Assembly: GCA_029237695.1 (NCBI GenBank)
Contig: CM055269.1
Span: 30,600,956 to 30,664,955 of the forward strand
Direction: 5' to 3'
Source: Conchocele bisecta
Taxonomy: Eukaryota; Mollusca; Bivalvia; Lucinida; Thyasiridae
Length of the DNA stretch: 64,000 nucleotides
Shown: positions 54,355 through 64,000 of the stretch, piece by piece
Layout: each line of letters opens with the position of its first letter
How positions within the stretch are numbered: the first letter of the stretch is position 1
Notes under the pieces: model-generated
What the model saw: the letters and a program-made list of their open reading frames with translations, nothing else
The model's database searches: none
What the model was told of the DNA's origin: nothing
Position numbers and translations under genes: made by a program

Positions 54355-54536
54355 CTGTGACTGGGTCGCCGCGGTCCTTCCCACACCTCCAGATATTGCG
54401 GACACCAAATGCGTAGATCTCCGGTCGCCCCAGCACACCGTCCGCGAACGGGTTATCTGGGGGAATGCTGTACGGGGTGTTGTCTGTCGATGGTGTGTCA
54501 ACATCAATACGTAACACTTTACCCAGTAGGGAATTT
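54355..54536 (-). CDS. HHIPL: HHIPL-like gene, exon 2
   Basis: Acceptor TTGTTTTCCAG before 54536, donor ACAG|GTAGTG at 54354; phase 2 in, phase 1 out. The peptide reads [72 protein letters not shown] and PEIYA.G.RN.WRC are the core of the family's propeller. Confidence 0.97.
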
Positions 54537-54761
54537 CTGGAAAACAATAAAATGCTAAAGGTATATGTATCTGCCATATTTCACCTCCAAAAGGCATGAA
54601 AGAGTGAGGTAGCTGTAGTTTCTATATGTACATGTATGTACTTGTTTGTTGGTGTTTAATGGCCTATCAACAGCTAAAGTCATTTAAGGCTGGGCCAACG
54701 GGTTTGATCCCGTATTCAACCTGCAGCATTGGGGGGAAAATCCCAAAATCAGAACGGAATA

Positions 54762-56109
54762 CAGATGATTCTCTTATCTCGATATCGCTTACCTAAATAT
54801 ACCTGCTTATCTTGATATATGCCCGAGATCCCGGCCGAATTCCCAACATAGACCATGTAATTTATTCCTGATATATTGATATCGGAAACGTCGATATTTC
54901 GGTTATATCAAGGTGGAAATCTAGTCCCGATAGTATGTTTCCTTCATATTTGTGTTCTGATAACTCGAAGTGAAAAATAAGCGCCTGGCACCGCCAAGTC
55001 TGATTCAGAGAGATTATCTCGGGTAATTTCACATGTCTATAAAAACTAGAAATGTGGCCTGTCGGCACACGAATGCCCCCGCTGGCAGCCAAAGAAAACG
55101 AGGCATATTTGATTATAAGCCATTTACCCGAGTGTTAAGGTTTTGAACGCACCAAGTCTGTGACCTTGACCCTGGGCTTAGCGGGGGCGGGACAAATGTG
55201 GATTTGTCACAGGGCGGGAGAGGACCATTGGAGCAATGTGTGTGTGAAATGTGAAGCAGATCCGAGCAAGGAAACAGAAATTATAAGCCATTTACCCAGC
55301 GTTAAGGTTTTGAACGCACCAAGTCTGTGACCTTGACCCTGGGCTTAGCGGGGGCGGGACGAATGTGGATTTGTCACAGGGCGGTAGAGGACCATTGGAA
55401 CAATGCGTGTGTGCAATGTGAAGCAGATCCGAGGAAGGAAACAGAAATTATAAGCCATTTATCCAGCGTTAAGGTTTCGAACGCACTAAGTCTGTGACCT
55501 TGACCCTGGGCTTAGCGGGGGCGGGACGAATGTGGATTTGTCACAGGGCGGTAGAGGACCATTCGGTGGCGGGGGCATAATAAAAACCACCGCCGCTAAC
55601 ATTGCACAAACATGTTAAAGGAATTCACTTAAACCATAGTTAACCAATTAATCAATATAACTTCGAATCACTTTTCCATGAAGATGAAATAAACGGCGCG
55701 GCAATCAAGTCAATTGAACTTGGCATTTCTTAACTCCGATTTGATTGAACTTGGGCAGAATTTGTTTGTGGCCGATGAATCTAAATCCGACGTGGTTTGG
55801 GGACGAATGCGGGTCTTGCATTTTGCAATTGAATAATAACATCATCAGAAGAGACGGAGAGCGTTGACATTTAGATGTAACGATTATTCATTGATGTGTA
55901 TTGGGTATGATTTTCAAAACAAAATCGTTAAAAGGAAGCGCACAATTTATAAAAACCCGGAAGTAAAGTAAAGTCGATATTTTTGAAGCGATTCTGTTCG
56001 GATATTTTCGAGAATGGTCGCTAAATTTGACGAATTTTCATCTCAAAGTTTCGATATGTCGATATATTTAGCTCAGTCCGGACAACTTCGAGATAACGAG
56101 AATTACCTG
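54762..56109. mobile_element. pogo/Tigger-like element, 1.35 kb
   Basis: CAGATGATTCTCTTATCTCG at the left and CGAGATAACGAGAATTACCTG at the right, TA outside. TCTCGTTATCTCGA-type ends with TA are pogo/Tigger-like. No transposase frame inside. It holds a nested AAATGTGGCCTGTCGGCACA repeat with tandem units (55046-55590). Confidence 0.8.
55046..55590. repeat. 170-bp tandem units inside a GTGGCC...GGCACACGAATG repeat
   Basis: Nearly three units of TTATAAGCCATTTACCC, GTTAAGGTTTTGAACGCACC, CTGTGACCTTGACCCTGGGC and TGTGGATTTGTCACAGGGCG, very similar to one another and so recently amplified. The repeat's start (GGCACACGAATGCCCCCGCT) and end (GGTGGCGGGGGCATA) are inverted relatives. Confidence 0.85.
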
Positions 56110-56279
56110 TATAATTACATCGAAAAAAATATAATTTCTTCAGCCCTGAAATCAGAATAACGTGACCTGGTGCCAGGTCCATACCACACTAAAATAGGAT
56201 TACGAATAATCGTAATACTCACATAAGAGGTATAACCAGATTCAACTGTCACATACAAGATACCAAAAACGTATGAAAC

Positions 56280-56403
56280 ACTGTGATAATGTATTAAATT
56301 CAGTATAATAAAAATTAATAAAGTTATCCTTAAATTGAAAAGTTCTCCCTCAAAGTATACTTTGCTAGATAAGTATACTTTGCAATATGGTGAAATAGGC
56401 TAC
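56280..56403. mobile_element. Half of the AAAGTATACTTT MITE
   Basis: CACTGTGATAATGTATTAAA to GGTGAAATAGGCTAC; only one box pair remains. Confidence 0.75.
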
Positions 56404-56447
56404 ATATCTAACAAGTGTTACAGCTGACTTCTGTAATAATACTTAAA

Positions 56448-56698
56448 TTAACCCTTAGACCGCTACTCACAACAATTGTCCTCTGCTGTTGTTTTTATAT
56501 CTTGCCTTATTTCTCAATAAAAACATGGTCTGACAGCACTTCAGAATCATTTCAAATGGAAATGATTCTGAAGTGCTGTCAAAGCATGATGTAAATTATT
56601 CTAAAGTGCTGTCAAACGCATGTTTTTGACGATAAAAATGGAAAATAGAAAATAAACAGCAGATGACAAGAAAATTAAGATAGTGGTCTAAGGGTTAA
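56448..56698. mobile_element. TTAA foldback MITE, CCCTTAGACCGCTA family
   Basis: Full copy, TTAACCCTTAGACCGCTACT to TAGTGGTCTAAGGGTTAA, core CAGAATCATTTCAAATGGAAATGATTCTG. Confidence 0.9.
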
Positions 56699-56822
56699 CA
56701 CTTTAGGCTGCTTCATTTTAATACCAATGGAATCCCAATGAATGAGGGACAAGATGAATTACAGGATGGCCATACCCAAGTAAACCGATGACATATGTAG
56801 TGTAAAGCGGTATTAAATGGTA

Positions 56823-56900
56823 TTAACCCTTAGACCGCTATCTTATTTTTTTTAGTCAACAGCAGACGACAATTGTTGTGAGTAGCGGTCTAAGAGTTGA
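56823..56900. mobile_element. Minimal 78-bp CCCTTAGACCGCTA MITE
   Basis: TTAACCCTTAGACCGCTATC joined to CAACAGCAGACGACAATTGTTGTGAGTAGCGGTCTAAGAGTTGA. Almost only terminal repeats remain, yet both TTAA-type flanks are present. The two ends keep the family's different subterminal sequences. Confidence 0.85.
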
Positions 56901-57199
56901 AAGTAAACAGTATTTTAAATCAGATTGTTCTGCTTTATTTAATAAAACTAAAGCACAAACAAAATCCAACTGGAATGCCAGTTTTATTTTTCGGATATGT
57001 GGAAATTAATAGCGAAATTTTAGAATTTTCCTCACATTTGGAGTATTTTATACATACTTTTGTCTTTTGCCATAAAACAGTTTGTTAAAAGAATAATTAT
57101 TGATAAACCATCACTTTTGAAATATTAGATCTTTGGCAACCAGTCTAGACCCTGGTCAGATTGCGGATGCACAGGCTGGTGTGGATCTATGCTGGTTCA

Positions 57200-57446
57200 G
57201 GGGCCCGTTTCACTAAACTTCCTACGACTAAAATGTTCGTAAGTGCAAATTTAAGATCGTCTGTAAATTGTAATGTATGGATTTACATTTATTGAGCATA
57301 GGCTGCATATGCAGCCTATGCTCAATAAATGTAAATCCAATAATTATTTACAAGAAAAAATTCTTAACGTAAAATTTACAGACTATCATAATTTTACACT
57401 TACGAACATTTTAGTCGTAGGAAGTTTAGTGAAACGGCCGGCCCCC
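57200..57446. mobile_element. Foldback MITE, GGGCCCGTTTCAC family
   Basis: Best copy: GGGCCCGTTTCACTAAACTT to AAGTTTAGTGAAACGG...CCCCC, with the long TTTATTGAGCATAGGCTGCA hairpin intact. Confidence 0.9.
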
Positions 57447-57557
57447 TGGTTGCTATCGCCAATAAATATTCAATATAGTTTTGGAGCGAAAAACAAGAAA
57501 CGGCAATAACTCCAAAATTAATGATGCGAGAGTTGTGGTTTTTGCGCGGGACACACA

Positions 57558-57634
57558 TGAAAACACATCTTGGTATTTCATTAGAATTGTCTCCTTGGAG
57601 ACAATTCTAATGAAATACCAAGATGTGTTTTCAT
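57558..57634. repeat. Solo hairpin ATTAGAATTGTCTC
   Basis: ATGAAAACACATCTTGGTAT TTCATTAGAATTGTCTCC and exact complement. Same as the centre of the hAT-like element at 40736, here without that element's ends. Confidence 0.85.
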
Positions 57635-57674
57635 GGATCCTTTGACTCGATATCTATGCATGGATGGAGCTTTG

Positions 57675-57900
57675 TTAACACTTTCAACACCACAGGCCTG
57701 TATAGTGGTATTGGCAAAAAGTGTAGATCCAGATGAGCCGGCTCGTGACGAGCCGTCTCATCAGGATCTCCACTTTTTGCAACTAATTTTCATATTTTTT
57801 AGAAAAAAAACAACACACTTTTTATAAATGGACTAGTCTGAAAATAATTAGGTGATGATTATATTAGCCAGACAATAAACATATCCTAATCCATTCCATA
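57675..57900. mobile_element. TTAA MITE, CCCTTTCA family, right end lost
   Basis: TTAACACTTTCAACACCACA, GAGCCGGCTCGTGACGAGCC core, stops at CATTCCATACGG. Confidence 0.8.
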
Positions 57901-58980
57901 CGGTTTATGGCCCGAACACGGTAAATATAATAATAATGTTAGAGAACTTTGTATGTTCTGATGAGCCGAGCCGGCTCTATTGAAACAAGCCCATGTGAAT
58001 CTACTGTTCTTTCCATTTCTCACATTAAAATTCCAAAGAAATAAAAATGAATATGAAAACAAATTTAGAACAGCCATCTCAATGAATAATGAGATCAAAA
58101 GGGCTAAAACATAATGTTACAATTATATTAGATTAATGACACGGAAAATAATACAAAACACATAATTAAGTTAATATTTATATACATGTACACAACTGTA
58201 TGGTTTGTGGGGGATGTTCCCCCGACCCACCACAGACTTATTATGGGGAGAATAAAAACATATCAAAACTAAAAAAAAATATAATTTTTATATATTATAT
58301 TTTTTTAAAGAAAAAAGATTTACGGTCGGTACTAGTTCACTGTGTTCAGTCGGGTTACCGAAAACATGCCTGCGCATCCTGTGCCGGTATAACATTAAAT
58401 TTGACCCCGCTGAAAATTGACCCGCACGTGTCATTTTTCAATGTTGAAAACTGACCTTTGATCACAACGTCGCAACTGATCAGTGTTCAATTTTGATCAG
58501 ACATCGGGTCCTTTTTAATGGTTAGTTAAACTTTAATGTGCTGGAAACGAATATTGTCATCTGCTATTTATCAGCAAAAACAAGATTTGACAGTGCATTA
58601 GAATCGTCTCCACATTTTCCGGTTATAATTCACATTGTTTATATCAACGAGAACGTCAACAAATATACTGGCAGTTTTCAATGTTGAAATGTGGTGCAAC
58701 TATCAACGGGTCAAGTTTTCACGTAGGTGGGTCATTAATTAACGGTCCACAATTGTTGAAAATTGACCTGGGGTCCTTTTTCAATGTTGAAAATTGATCC
58801 GACTGTTGGTGATCAGATTTTTAGGAGGGTCAATTTTTCATGTATGGCTGGGTCAATACTGGTCGGGGACTCGGGGTCAGTTTTCAACGGGGTCAAAATT
58901 TAATTTTACACCTGCACTGTTCACCAATCCATAAATGAAACACCCGTCATGCTGCTAATAGGTGAAAAATATCGTTATAG
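57901..58980. other. No gene recognised; GGTCAA-rich degenerate repeats
   Basis: The segment 58380-58900 has many short TTGACCC / GGGTCAA and AATGTTGAAAA motifs in both orientations, suggesting an old foldback or tandem element. A MITE remnant (GTGCTGGAAACGA, ATTGTCATCTGC) lies at 58540-58610. Confidence 0.45.
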
Positions 58981-59066
58981 GGCTATAGGAGTGTGCTATT
59001 TGATTAGGAGCTACACTCGTCATGAATGCCATCAGCCCTATTTCTCCAGTAACAGCCACATATGGG

Positions 59067-59307
59067 TTAACACTTTCAACACCACAGGCCTGTATAGTGG
59101 TATTGGCAAAAAGTGTAGATCCAGATGAGCCGGCTCGTGACGAGCCGTCTCATCAGGATCTCCACTTTCTGCAACTAATTTTCATATTTTTTAGAGAAAA
59201 AAAACACCCACTTTTTATAAATGGACTAGTCTGAAAATCATTAGGTGATGATTATATTAGCCAGACAATTAACATATCCTAATCCATTCCAGGGGTGAAA
59301 GGGTTAA
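59067..59307. mobile_element. TTAA MITE, CCCTTTCA family, next to exon 1 donor
   Basis: TTAACACTTTCAACACCACA to AGGGGTGAAAGGGTTAA, core GAGCCGGCTCGTGACGAGCC. Its right end is 18 bp from the splice donor at 59326. Very similar to the copy at 57675, including the same AACACTTTC change, so one may derive from the other. Confidence 0.9.
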
Positions 59308-59325
59308 CATGTTATTATGAACTTA

Positions 59326-59442
<117 letters not shown>

Positions 59443-59559
59443 TCATCTCAACAAAATCTGTAACCGTGGCAACAATGTCATTGAACAGGACTGAGCGTTT
59501 TAAACTTTGCAAGCCTGTACTTCACTCTCATGCTCAATTCCAGGCTGAGCTGTGCTCCA

Positions 59560-59795
59560 TGAAACCAAGAAGATATTCATTGCTGAGGCATGAATGCTGA
59601 TAAGGATGGATTCATTGTTGAGGCATGAATCCTGCCAGTAAGGATGGATTCATTGTTGAGGCATGAATCACAGAAATGATGGATTCACTGTTGGTGCATG
59701 AATCCTGTTGATGCATGAATCCTGTTGTCCTGTTGATGCATGAATCCTGTTAAGGATGGATTCACTGTTGATGCATGAATCCTGTTCATTCAGGA
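59560..59795. repeat. Imperfect minisatellite, GGATTCA.TGTTG..GCATGAATCC
   Basis: About five units of 35-50 bp with AAGGATGGATTCATTGTTGA and GGCATGAATCCTG. Located inside the first intron of the window. Confidence 0.85.
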
Positions 59796-59845
59796 ACTTA
59801 ATTCCATTGTATTACCAGTACAGTGATATGAATGTTACAATTTGA

Positions 59846-60085
59846 TTTGATTTATTGGTGTTTAATGGCTTATCAACAGCTAATGTAATGTAAGGCCGGG
59901 CCAATCGTTTGATCCCACATATAGCCTGCTTAGATGGGGGGTGGGGGATTCAGATTCAACCCTCGCATACAAGAAAGCCAAAGACATACCTGAGGGTCAA
60001 AACGGGTCTCCAGTCAGGATTCTGGTAAGGATGAATCCCGATCAGATCATTAAATTACCCATCGCATACTCTCAACCAACCACCA
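59846..60085 (-). mobile_element. SINE-like element, internally deleted
   Basis: TTTATTGGTGTTTAATGGCT at the tail side and CCCATCGCATACTCTCAACC at the head side; about 150 bp of the middle is missing relative to 11197. Confidence 0.7.
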
Positions 60086-60269
60086 CAAGCCGGCTCATCT
60101 GGCTCTACAGTGTTTTCAAACGTTTGCTTTATGATTTGTCGGGTTGAATGGGTTATTACATACTGTCATCGGCAGTAGTTACATGTACCACATGACAGAA
60201 TGCTAACCAGTGCAAAGTTTTCAACAGTGATCCTTTGGCATTTTTACATTTGAAATTTGATTTTGACTC

Positions 60270-60516
60270 CAGTAGCCTATTTCACCAAAATTGCAACGTA
60301 TACTTATTTTCAATTTTCAATTTAAGGATAAATATATTATTTTTTATTGTACAGAATTTATTACATTATTACAGCCATTTTGGCTGTGATAATGTAATAA
60401 ATTCAGTATAATAATTCTGCAGTTCTATATGACATAATGCATTTTGGAAAAAATAAAAGATTACTCCCTCAAAGTATACTTTGCTAGAACAGTATACTTT
60501 GCAATGTTGATGAAAT
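60270..60516. mobile_element. AAAGTATACTTT MITE, partly deleted
   Basis: CAGTAGCCTATTTCACCAAA to GTTGATGAAAT; left boxes deleted, right pair intact, central ACAGCCATTTTGGCTGTGAT hairpin intact. Confidence 0.8.
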
Positions 60517-60684
60517 GCAACTTCACATTCTGATATGGGGCAGTCCTATTGTACATGTACATTTATTCACAAGTTTTATCTTGATATCAAAGAAGCATAA
60601 CTGCAACCATGGAAACTATTAATTATGCAGGTGGCCGTTAAACAGACAAAGAAGCAATTTTTAAAACAGAAAAAGAACACAAGA

Positions 60685-61130
60685 AAATGTGGCCAGTTGG
60701 CACACGAATGACACCAGTGGCAGATTGGAGAAACTGTGGCAGTGACAATTAACCAAAAGTGAAAAGTATTCATAAGCACAGTTGTGAAGGTCAAACGGTC
60801 AAGGTCATATTAAGGGCAACATGGATGTCTGGCATTTATGCTCTGTTGAAATATTTAAATAATCCTTCAAGGGATATAGAAGTTATGACAGAAACGAGAA
60901 ACTTCAGTGAATTTTTTAATGTAGGAAAAAGTTATCAAGGTCAAAAGGTCAAGGTCATATTAAGGGCAACACGGAAGTGTGGCATTTGTACAAATGTATG
61001 CTGTTTTTAAATATTGAAGTTTATCCTTCAAAGGATATAGAAGTTATGACAGAATGTGCTAGATGACGGACACACAGTACAAACACTATACATGTATAGG
61101 CCTCCGGCTCTACCGAGTCCGGGGGTATAA
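60685..61130. mobile_element. AAATGTGGCC.GT.GGCACACGAATG repeat
   Basis: Starts AAAATGTGGCCAGTTGGCAC, contains two GTCAAGGTCATATTAAGGGC subunits and ends GGCCTCCGGCTCTACCGAGTCCGGGGG. Shares start and structure with 46404 and with the repeat inside 54762. Confidence 0.65.
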
Positions 61131-61357
61131 AAACAATACAAATTGAATTATCCGATACATCATTCTCAGACAGAATGTCTGTGTATGGGGCATCTATAAG
61201 ATGAATTGACCAAATGCATAATTTACAACTTAGTTTTTCTCAAAATGTGTTATACCTGTATATACATGTACATGCATATCATTTTTAAATGGAATACATT
61301 CTGTACATGTCGCTGAATGGATAGAATTGTATTTTTTATCTGACAAAACCAGACTCT

Positions 61358-61535
61358 AATCCCTAGAAAGTGGGAAACGAAAATTGTCGTCTGTTGTTGT
61401 TTTGCCTTTTTTCTCAATAAAAACATGCTTTGGCAGTTTGGAGAAATTATTCTAAAGTGCTGCGAAACTATGTTGATAAAAATGGAAATTAAACATACAG
61501 CAGACAAAATTTAATTCAGCATTGGAAGGGTTAAT
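61358..61535. mobile_element. TTAA MITE remnant, GGAAACGAAAATTGTC subfamily
   Basis: AATCCCTAGAAAGTGGGAAA, ACAGCAGACAAAATTTAATTC and CATTGGAAGGGTTAA; core eroded. Confidence 0.65.
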
Positions 61536-61561
61536 ATATTGCTACTGTTTTACACAGATTG

Positions 61562-61791
61562 TTAACCCATTTCAGCCTAAGGATACTATGATTTTTGTTG
61601 AAAAAATCTCATTATTTTGTTCAATCATTGATAAAGGTATATGTTGTTACCACTCATTTGAACCGTCTCGTCGAGACGGTTCAAATGAGTGGTTATAACA
61701 TATACTTTTGAAAGGAAATAAAGAAAATAGGGATTTTTTTCTCTCGAATGGTTCATACTACTAAAAGTGTATCCCATCTGTAATGGGTTAA
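61562..61791. mobile_element. TTAA foldback MITE, TTTGAACCGTCTC core
   Basis: TTAACCCATTTCAGCCTAAG to CATCTGTAATGGGTTAA, perfect hairpin CCACTCATTTGAACCGTCTC GTCGAGACGG.... Confidence 0.9.
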
Positions 61792-62064
61792 TGATGCACA
61801 GATACATAAAGCATGCTGCACTGAGCAAACAGCAAACAGTGAAGATCCTGATCTGACTGCACAGGTGTGTGGCCAGGTGTACCTCAATATAGCCAAGATT
61901 ATCTTCACATTTACAGCTTCATCTGTCCTGTATATTTTTGTATCCTGATAGCAGGACAGATGAAGTAGTCAAAAACATCAGTGTTACCGAAATTACTGAT
62001 TTTCAGCTGAGTGAAGTCCCTGATCATACTGCACAGATGTGTACCCTCTTCTATACAGATGGCT

Positions 62065-62511
62065 TTAACCCTTTGAACCAGAAAGTCCGCTATAGCGGTT
62101 TATACAAACAGTGCAGATACAGATGAGCCGGCTAGTAACAAAAAAGTGAAAGTGAAAGGGTTTAACGTCCAAGGTCATATAGAGACGGGACCACAGTTTA
62201 AAGTTTCAACCGACAGACCAGTGGGATGGAAGTACTATGAAAGTATGTTTATGCCCTAGGCGAGGCTTGAACCCACAACCTCCGGATTGGAAGTCAGGTG
62301 TTCTAACCCCTCGGCCACAATCCATCCCGGCTCGTAACGAGCCGTATCATCAGGATCTGCACTTTTTTTAAAGCAATTTTCATATTTTTGAGAACAAAAA
62401 CACCCCCTTTTCATAAATGGACTGGTCTGAAAACCATTTTGTGATGGTTGGATTGGTTGCAAAATTAGCATATCTAAATCCATTCCCGTTACTTAGGGGT
62501 GGAAGGGGTAA
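62065..62511. mobile_element. TTAA MITE (CCCTTTCA family) with nested SINE
   Basis: TTAACCCTTTGAACCAGAAA at the left and GGGGTGGAAGGGGTAA at the right; the GAGCCGGCTMGTAACGAGCC core is split by the SINE at 62140. Confidence 0.85.
62140..62328 (-). mobile_element. tRNA-derived SINE with 10-bp target duplication
   Basis: The minus strand starts GGGATGGATTGTGGCCGAGG, continues GGTTAGAACACCTGACTTCC and the B box GGTTCAAGCC, and ends in TTTCAC/TTTTTT. GGCTAGTAAC (62130-62139) and GGCTCGTAAC (62329-62338) flank it and differ at one base. The A box region (TGGCCGAGGGG) is better kept than in 10257. Confidence 0.9.
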
Positions 62512-62620
62512 TACTTAATCTGTCTTTATATTTTCTGTAGTATCATAAATTAGGATACAGAAAGTAGTAAAATAGTAGCGAGGTAGTGAAGGCTCCGATC
62601 AGATAGCACATACGTGCAGT

Positions 62621-62907
62621 CTGTAGACCATTTTACCAACATTGCAAAGTATACTTTTCTAGCAAAGTATACTTTGAGGGAGAAATTTTCAATTTTAGGA
62701 TAAATTTATTAATTTTTATTATACTGAATATTTGGCTGTGATAATGTAATAAATTCAGTATAATAATTCTGCATACTTTTAATCATCAAATATATGCAGT
62801 GGTTAGATCTATATGACATAATGCATTTCGGGGAAAATAAATGATTACTCCCTCAAAGTATACTTTGCTAGATAAGTATACTTTGCAATTTTGATGAAAT
62901 CGGCTAC
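62621..62907. mobile_element. AAAGTATACTTT MITE with half central hairpin
   Basis: CTGTAGACCATTTTACCAAC to TGATGAAATCGGCTAC; all four boxes kept; left half of the centre deleted (TACTGAATATTTGGCTGTGA). Confidence 0.85.
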
Positions 62908-63282
62908 AGATAGCACATATATGCAGTCTGGTCTATGTCTATATATGAACTGAGGTAATCTTTGTGAATACAGATGTATTAATTTACTACTTAGACTACA
63001 GAAAATATAAATGACAGATGAAGCAGTAAAAGCCATCTGTATTAGCCGAGATTACTCAGTCTAAGCCAAATGAAGATACTGATCAGACTGCACAGATGTG
63101 TGGGATATTGTACATGTATCTATATAGCTGAGATGATATTTGTGAAAACTGATGTATTTTATACTTTATCTGTCTTTTATATTTTCTGTATCCTAATAGA
63201 ATACCCAATATAGAAAATATAAAAGACAGATGAAGTAGGAAAGTCATCTAAATTAGCCGAGATTACTAGAATCTGTCACATA

Positions 63283-63452
63283 GCAGGCCCGTAGCCAGAC
63301 CTGTTTGAAGGGGGGGTCGTTTCGAAGGCTCAAGAGGCCTAAAAGTGGACCTTGAGGCTAAAAAAGTGGACCTCGAGGCTAAAAAGGTGGACCTCGAGGC
63401 TGGGCGGGGGGGTCGTCCGACCGCTCAGACCCCCCCTGGCTACGGGCCTGCA
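63283..63452. mobile_element. hAT-like element, GCAGGCCCGTAGCCAG ends, with tandem AAGTGGACCTCGAGGCT
   Basis: The ends GCAGGCCCGTAGCCAG and CTGGCTACGGGCCTGC are perfect inverted copies. Three 20-bp units (AAAAAGTGGACCTCGAGGCT) lie in the middle, between GGGGGGTCGT and GGGGGGGTCGTCC. This end type is common in hAT-like non-autonomous elements. Confidence 0.8.
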
Positions 63453-63491
63453 TAGGCAACAGTAATATGTCTGGTTTGGTTGAGATACATT

Positions 63492-63994
63492 AAAGGTACA
63501 TGCCCACGCAGTAGGTTATAATAGTGATACAGATAATTTTTGTATATTCTGTACGTATGACATTTTCTGGCAAAATAAACATTCATTCACCATTACCCCA
63601 CGTATTGATTGGCATGATTATACATTTTATTTTGGACGAAAATTTTCACACTGATATCAGGGGCGATAACCGTGTTTCCTTAAAATGTTAACGGACATTA
63701 CTATTTATTCTCTGTATTTATTTTTTGATGTGCAATGGTCATACTTTATAATCTGTCGAAAATGTTATTTTTTCAGGTGACGTATTTCATTAGTATAAAT
63801 AAGTAAACAATATCATGCCTCATTTGCATATGAAAATAGCCCGAGTCACTATCAGTAAAATAAATATTATTAAATGATTATATCTGTTTTCCGGGCACTT
63901 GTAATTTTTAGAACTGGTGGAATAGTGACACAATTATACACTTATTCAATTCCTATAAAGAACATTTTGTGCTTAATGAGTGGGCATGTACCTT
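63492..63994. mobile_element. AAGGTACATGCCCAC element, full copy
   Basis: TA-flanked, AAGGTACATGCCCACGCAGT to GTGGGCATGTACCTT. The interior matches 14028 (GGCAAAATAAACATTCATTC, CGTATTGATTGGCAT, TCCTTAAAATGTTAACGGAC). The last bases of the window (TTTAACCC) may start another TTAA MITE. Confidence 0.85.
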
Positions 63995-64000
63995 TAACCC

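Larger units (their letters stand above)
54641..56277 (-). mobile_element. SINE-like element split by a pogo-like element
   Basis: Tail side 54641-54761 (GTTTGTTGGTGTTTAATGGC to CAGAACGGAATA) and head side 56110-56277 (TAATTACATCGAAAAAAATA to ACCAAAAACGTATGAAA). Removing 54762-56109 and one TA restores the order seen in 11197. Confidence 0.8.

Overview
This window is eukaryotic, AT-rich, intron-dominated animal DNA. There are no operons, ribosome binding sites or long single-exon genes. The repeat content suggests a mollusc, most likely a bivalve: long SINE-like copies with (AAAC)n tails, 'AACAAGAG' interspersed elements full of GGAC/GAC microsatellite, and dozens of small snap-back transposons. 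That assignment is an inference from repeat style, not from a database search.

One gene dominates. Nine exons on the minus strand (59412 down to 2196) join in consistent reading phase. They encode the C-terminal part of a hedgehog-interacting-protein-like (HHIPL) protein of the glucose/sorbosone dehydrogenase beta-propeller family. Five 5' exons (59327-59412, 54355-54536, 52765-52902, 30613-30757, 29855-29997) and a short sixth (29271-29352) are unmistakable. Exon 7 (25693-25871) carries a Ser/Thr/Pro-rich linker with an internal duplication. Exons 8 (11812-11874) and 9 (2196-2443, with a TAG stop) are proposed mainly because their splice sites and phases fit. The N-terminal exons lie beyond position 64000. 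Together the exons hold 1266 nt (421 codons plus stop) spread over about 57 kb.

Almost everything else is transposable-element debris inside the introns. The left edge holds an uninterrupted 5' part of a Tc1-like transposase (minus strand, cut by the window edge). At least four sequence-unrelated families of short elements share one design: TTAA target site, CCC/GGG ends and a long perfect palindrome in the centre. They look like piggyBac-type foldback MITEs. Other classes are TA-target pogo/Tc1-type elements (26575-27699, 54762-56109, 11172-11764, 40070-40284, 9410-9486), hAT-like elements (40736-41141, 13071-13613, 63283-63452), a TA-target family with AAGGTACATGCCCAC ends whose 1.95-kb copy holds a small ORF, two SINE families with visible target duplications, and several tandem-repeat arrays. 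Many insertions are nested, so a relative age order can be read.

Regions: 1-2.2 kb Tc1 end and repeats; 2.2-12 kb last introns with SINEs and MITEs; 12-25.7 kb a 13.8-kb intron full of nested elements; 25.7-31 kb the compact exon cluster; 31-52.7 kb a 22-kb intron with a 24-bp minisatellite, a broken captured exon (41340-41792) and a self-complementary array; 52.7-64 kb the upstream exons and more MITEs. I saw no CRISPR array, rRNA gene, convincing tRNA gene or viral gene.
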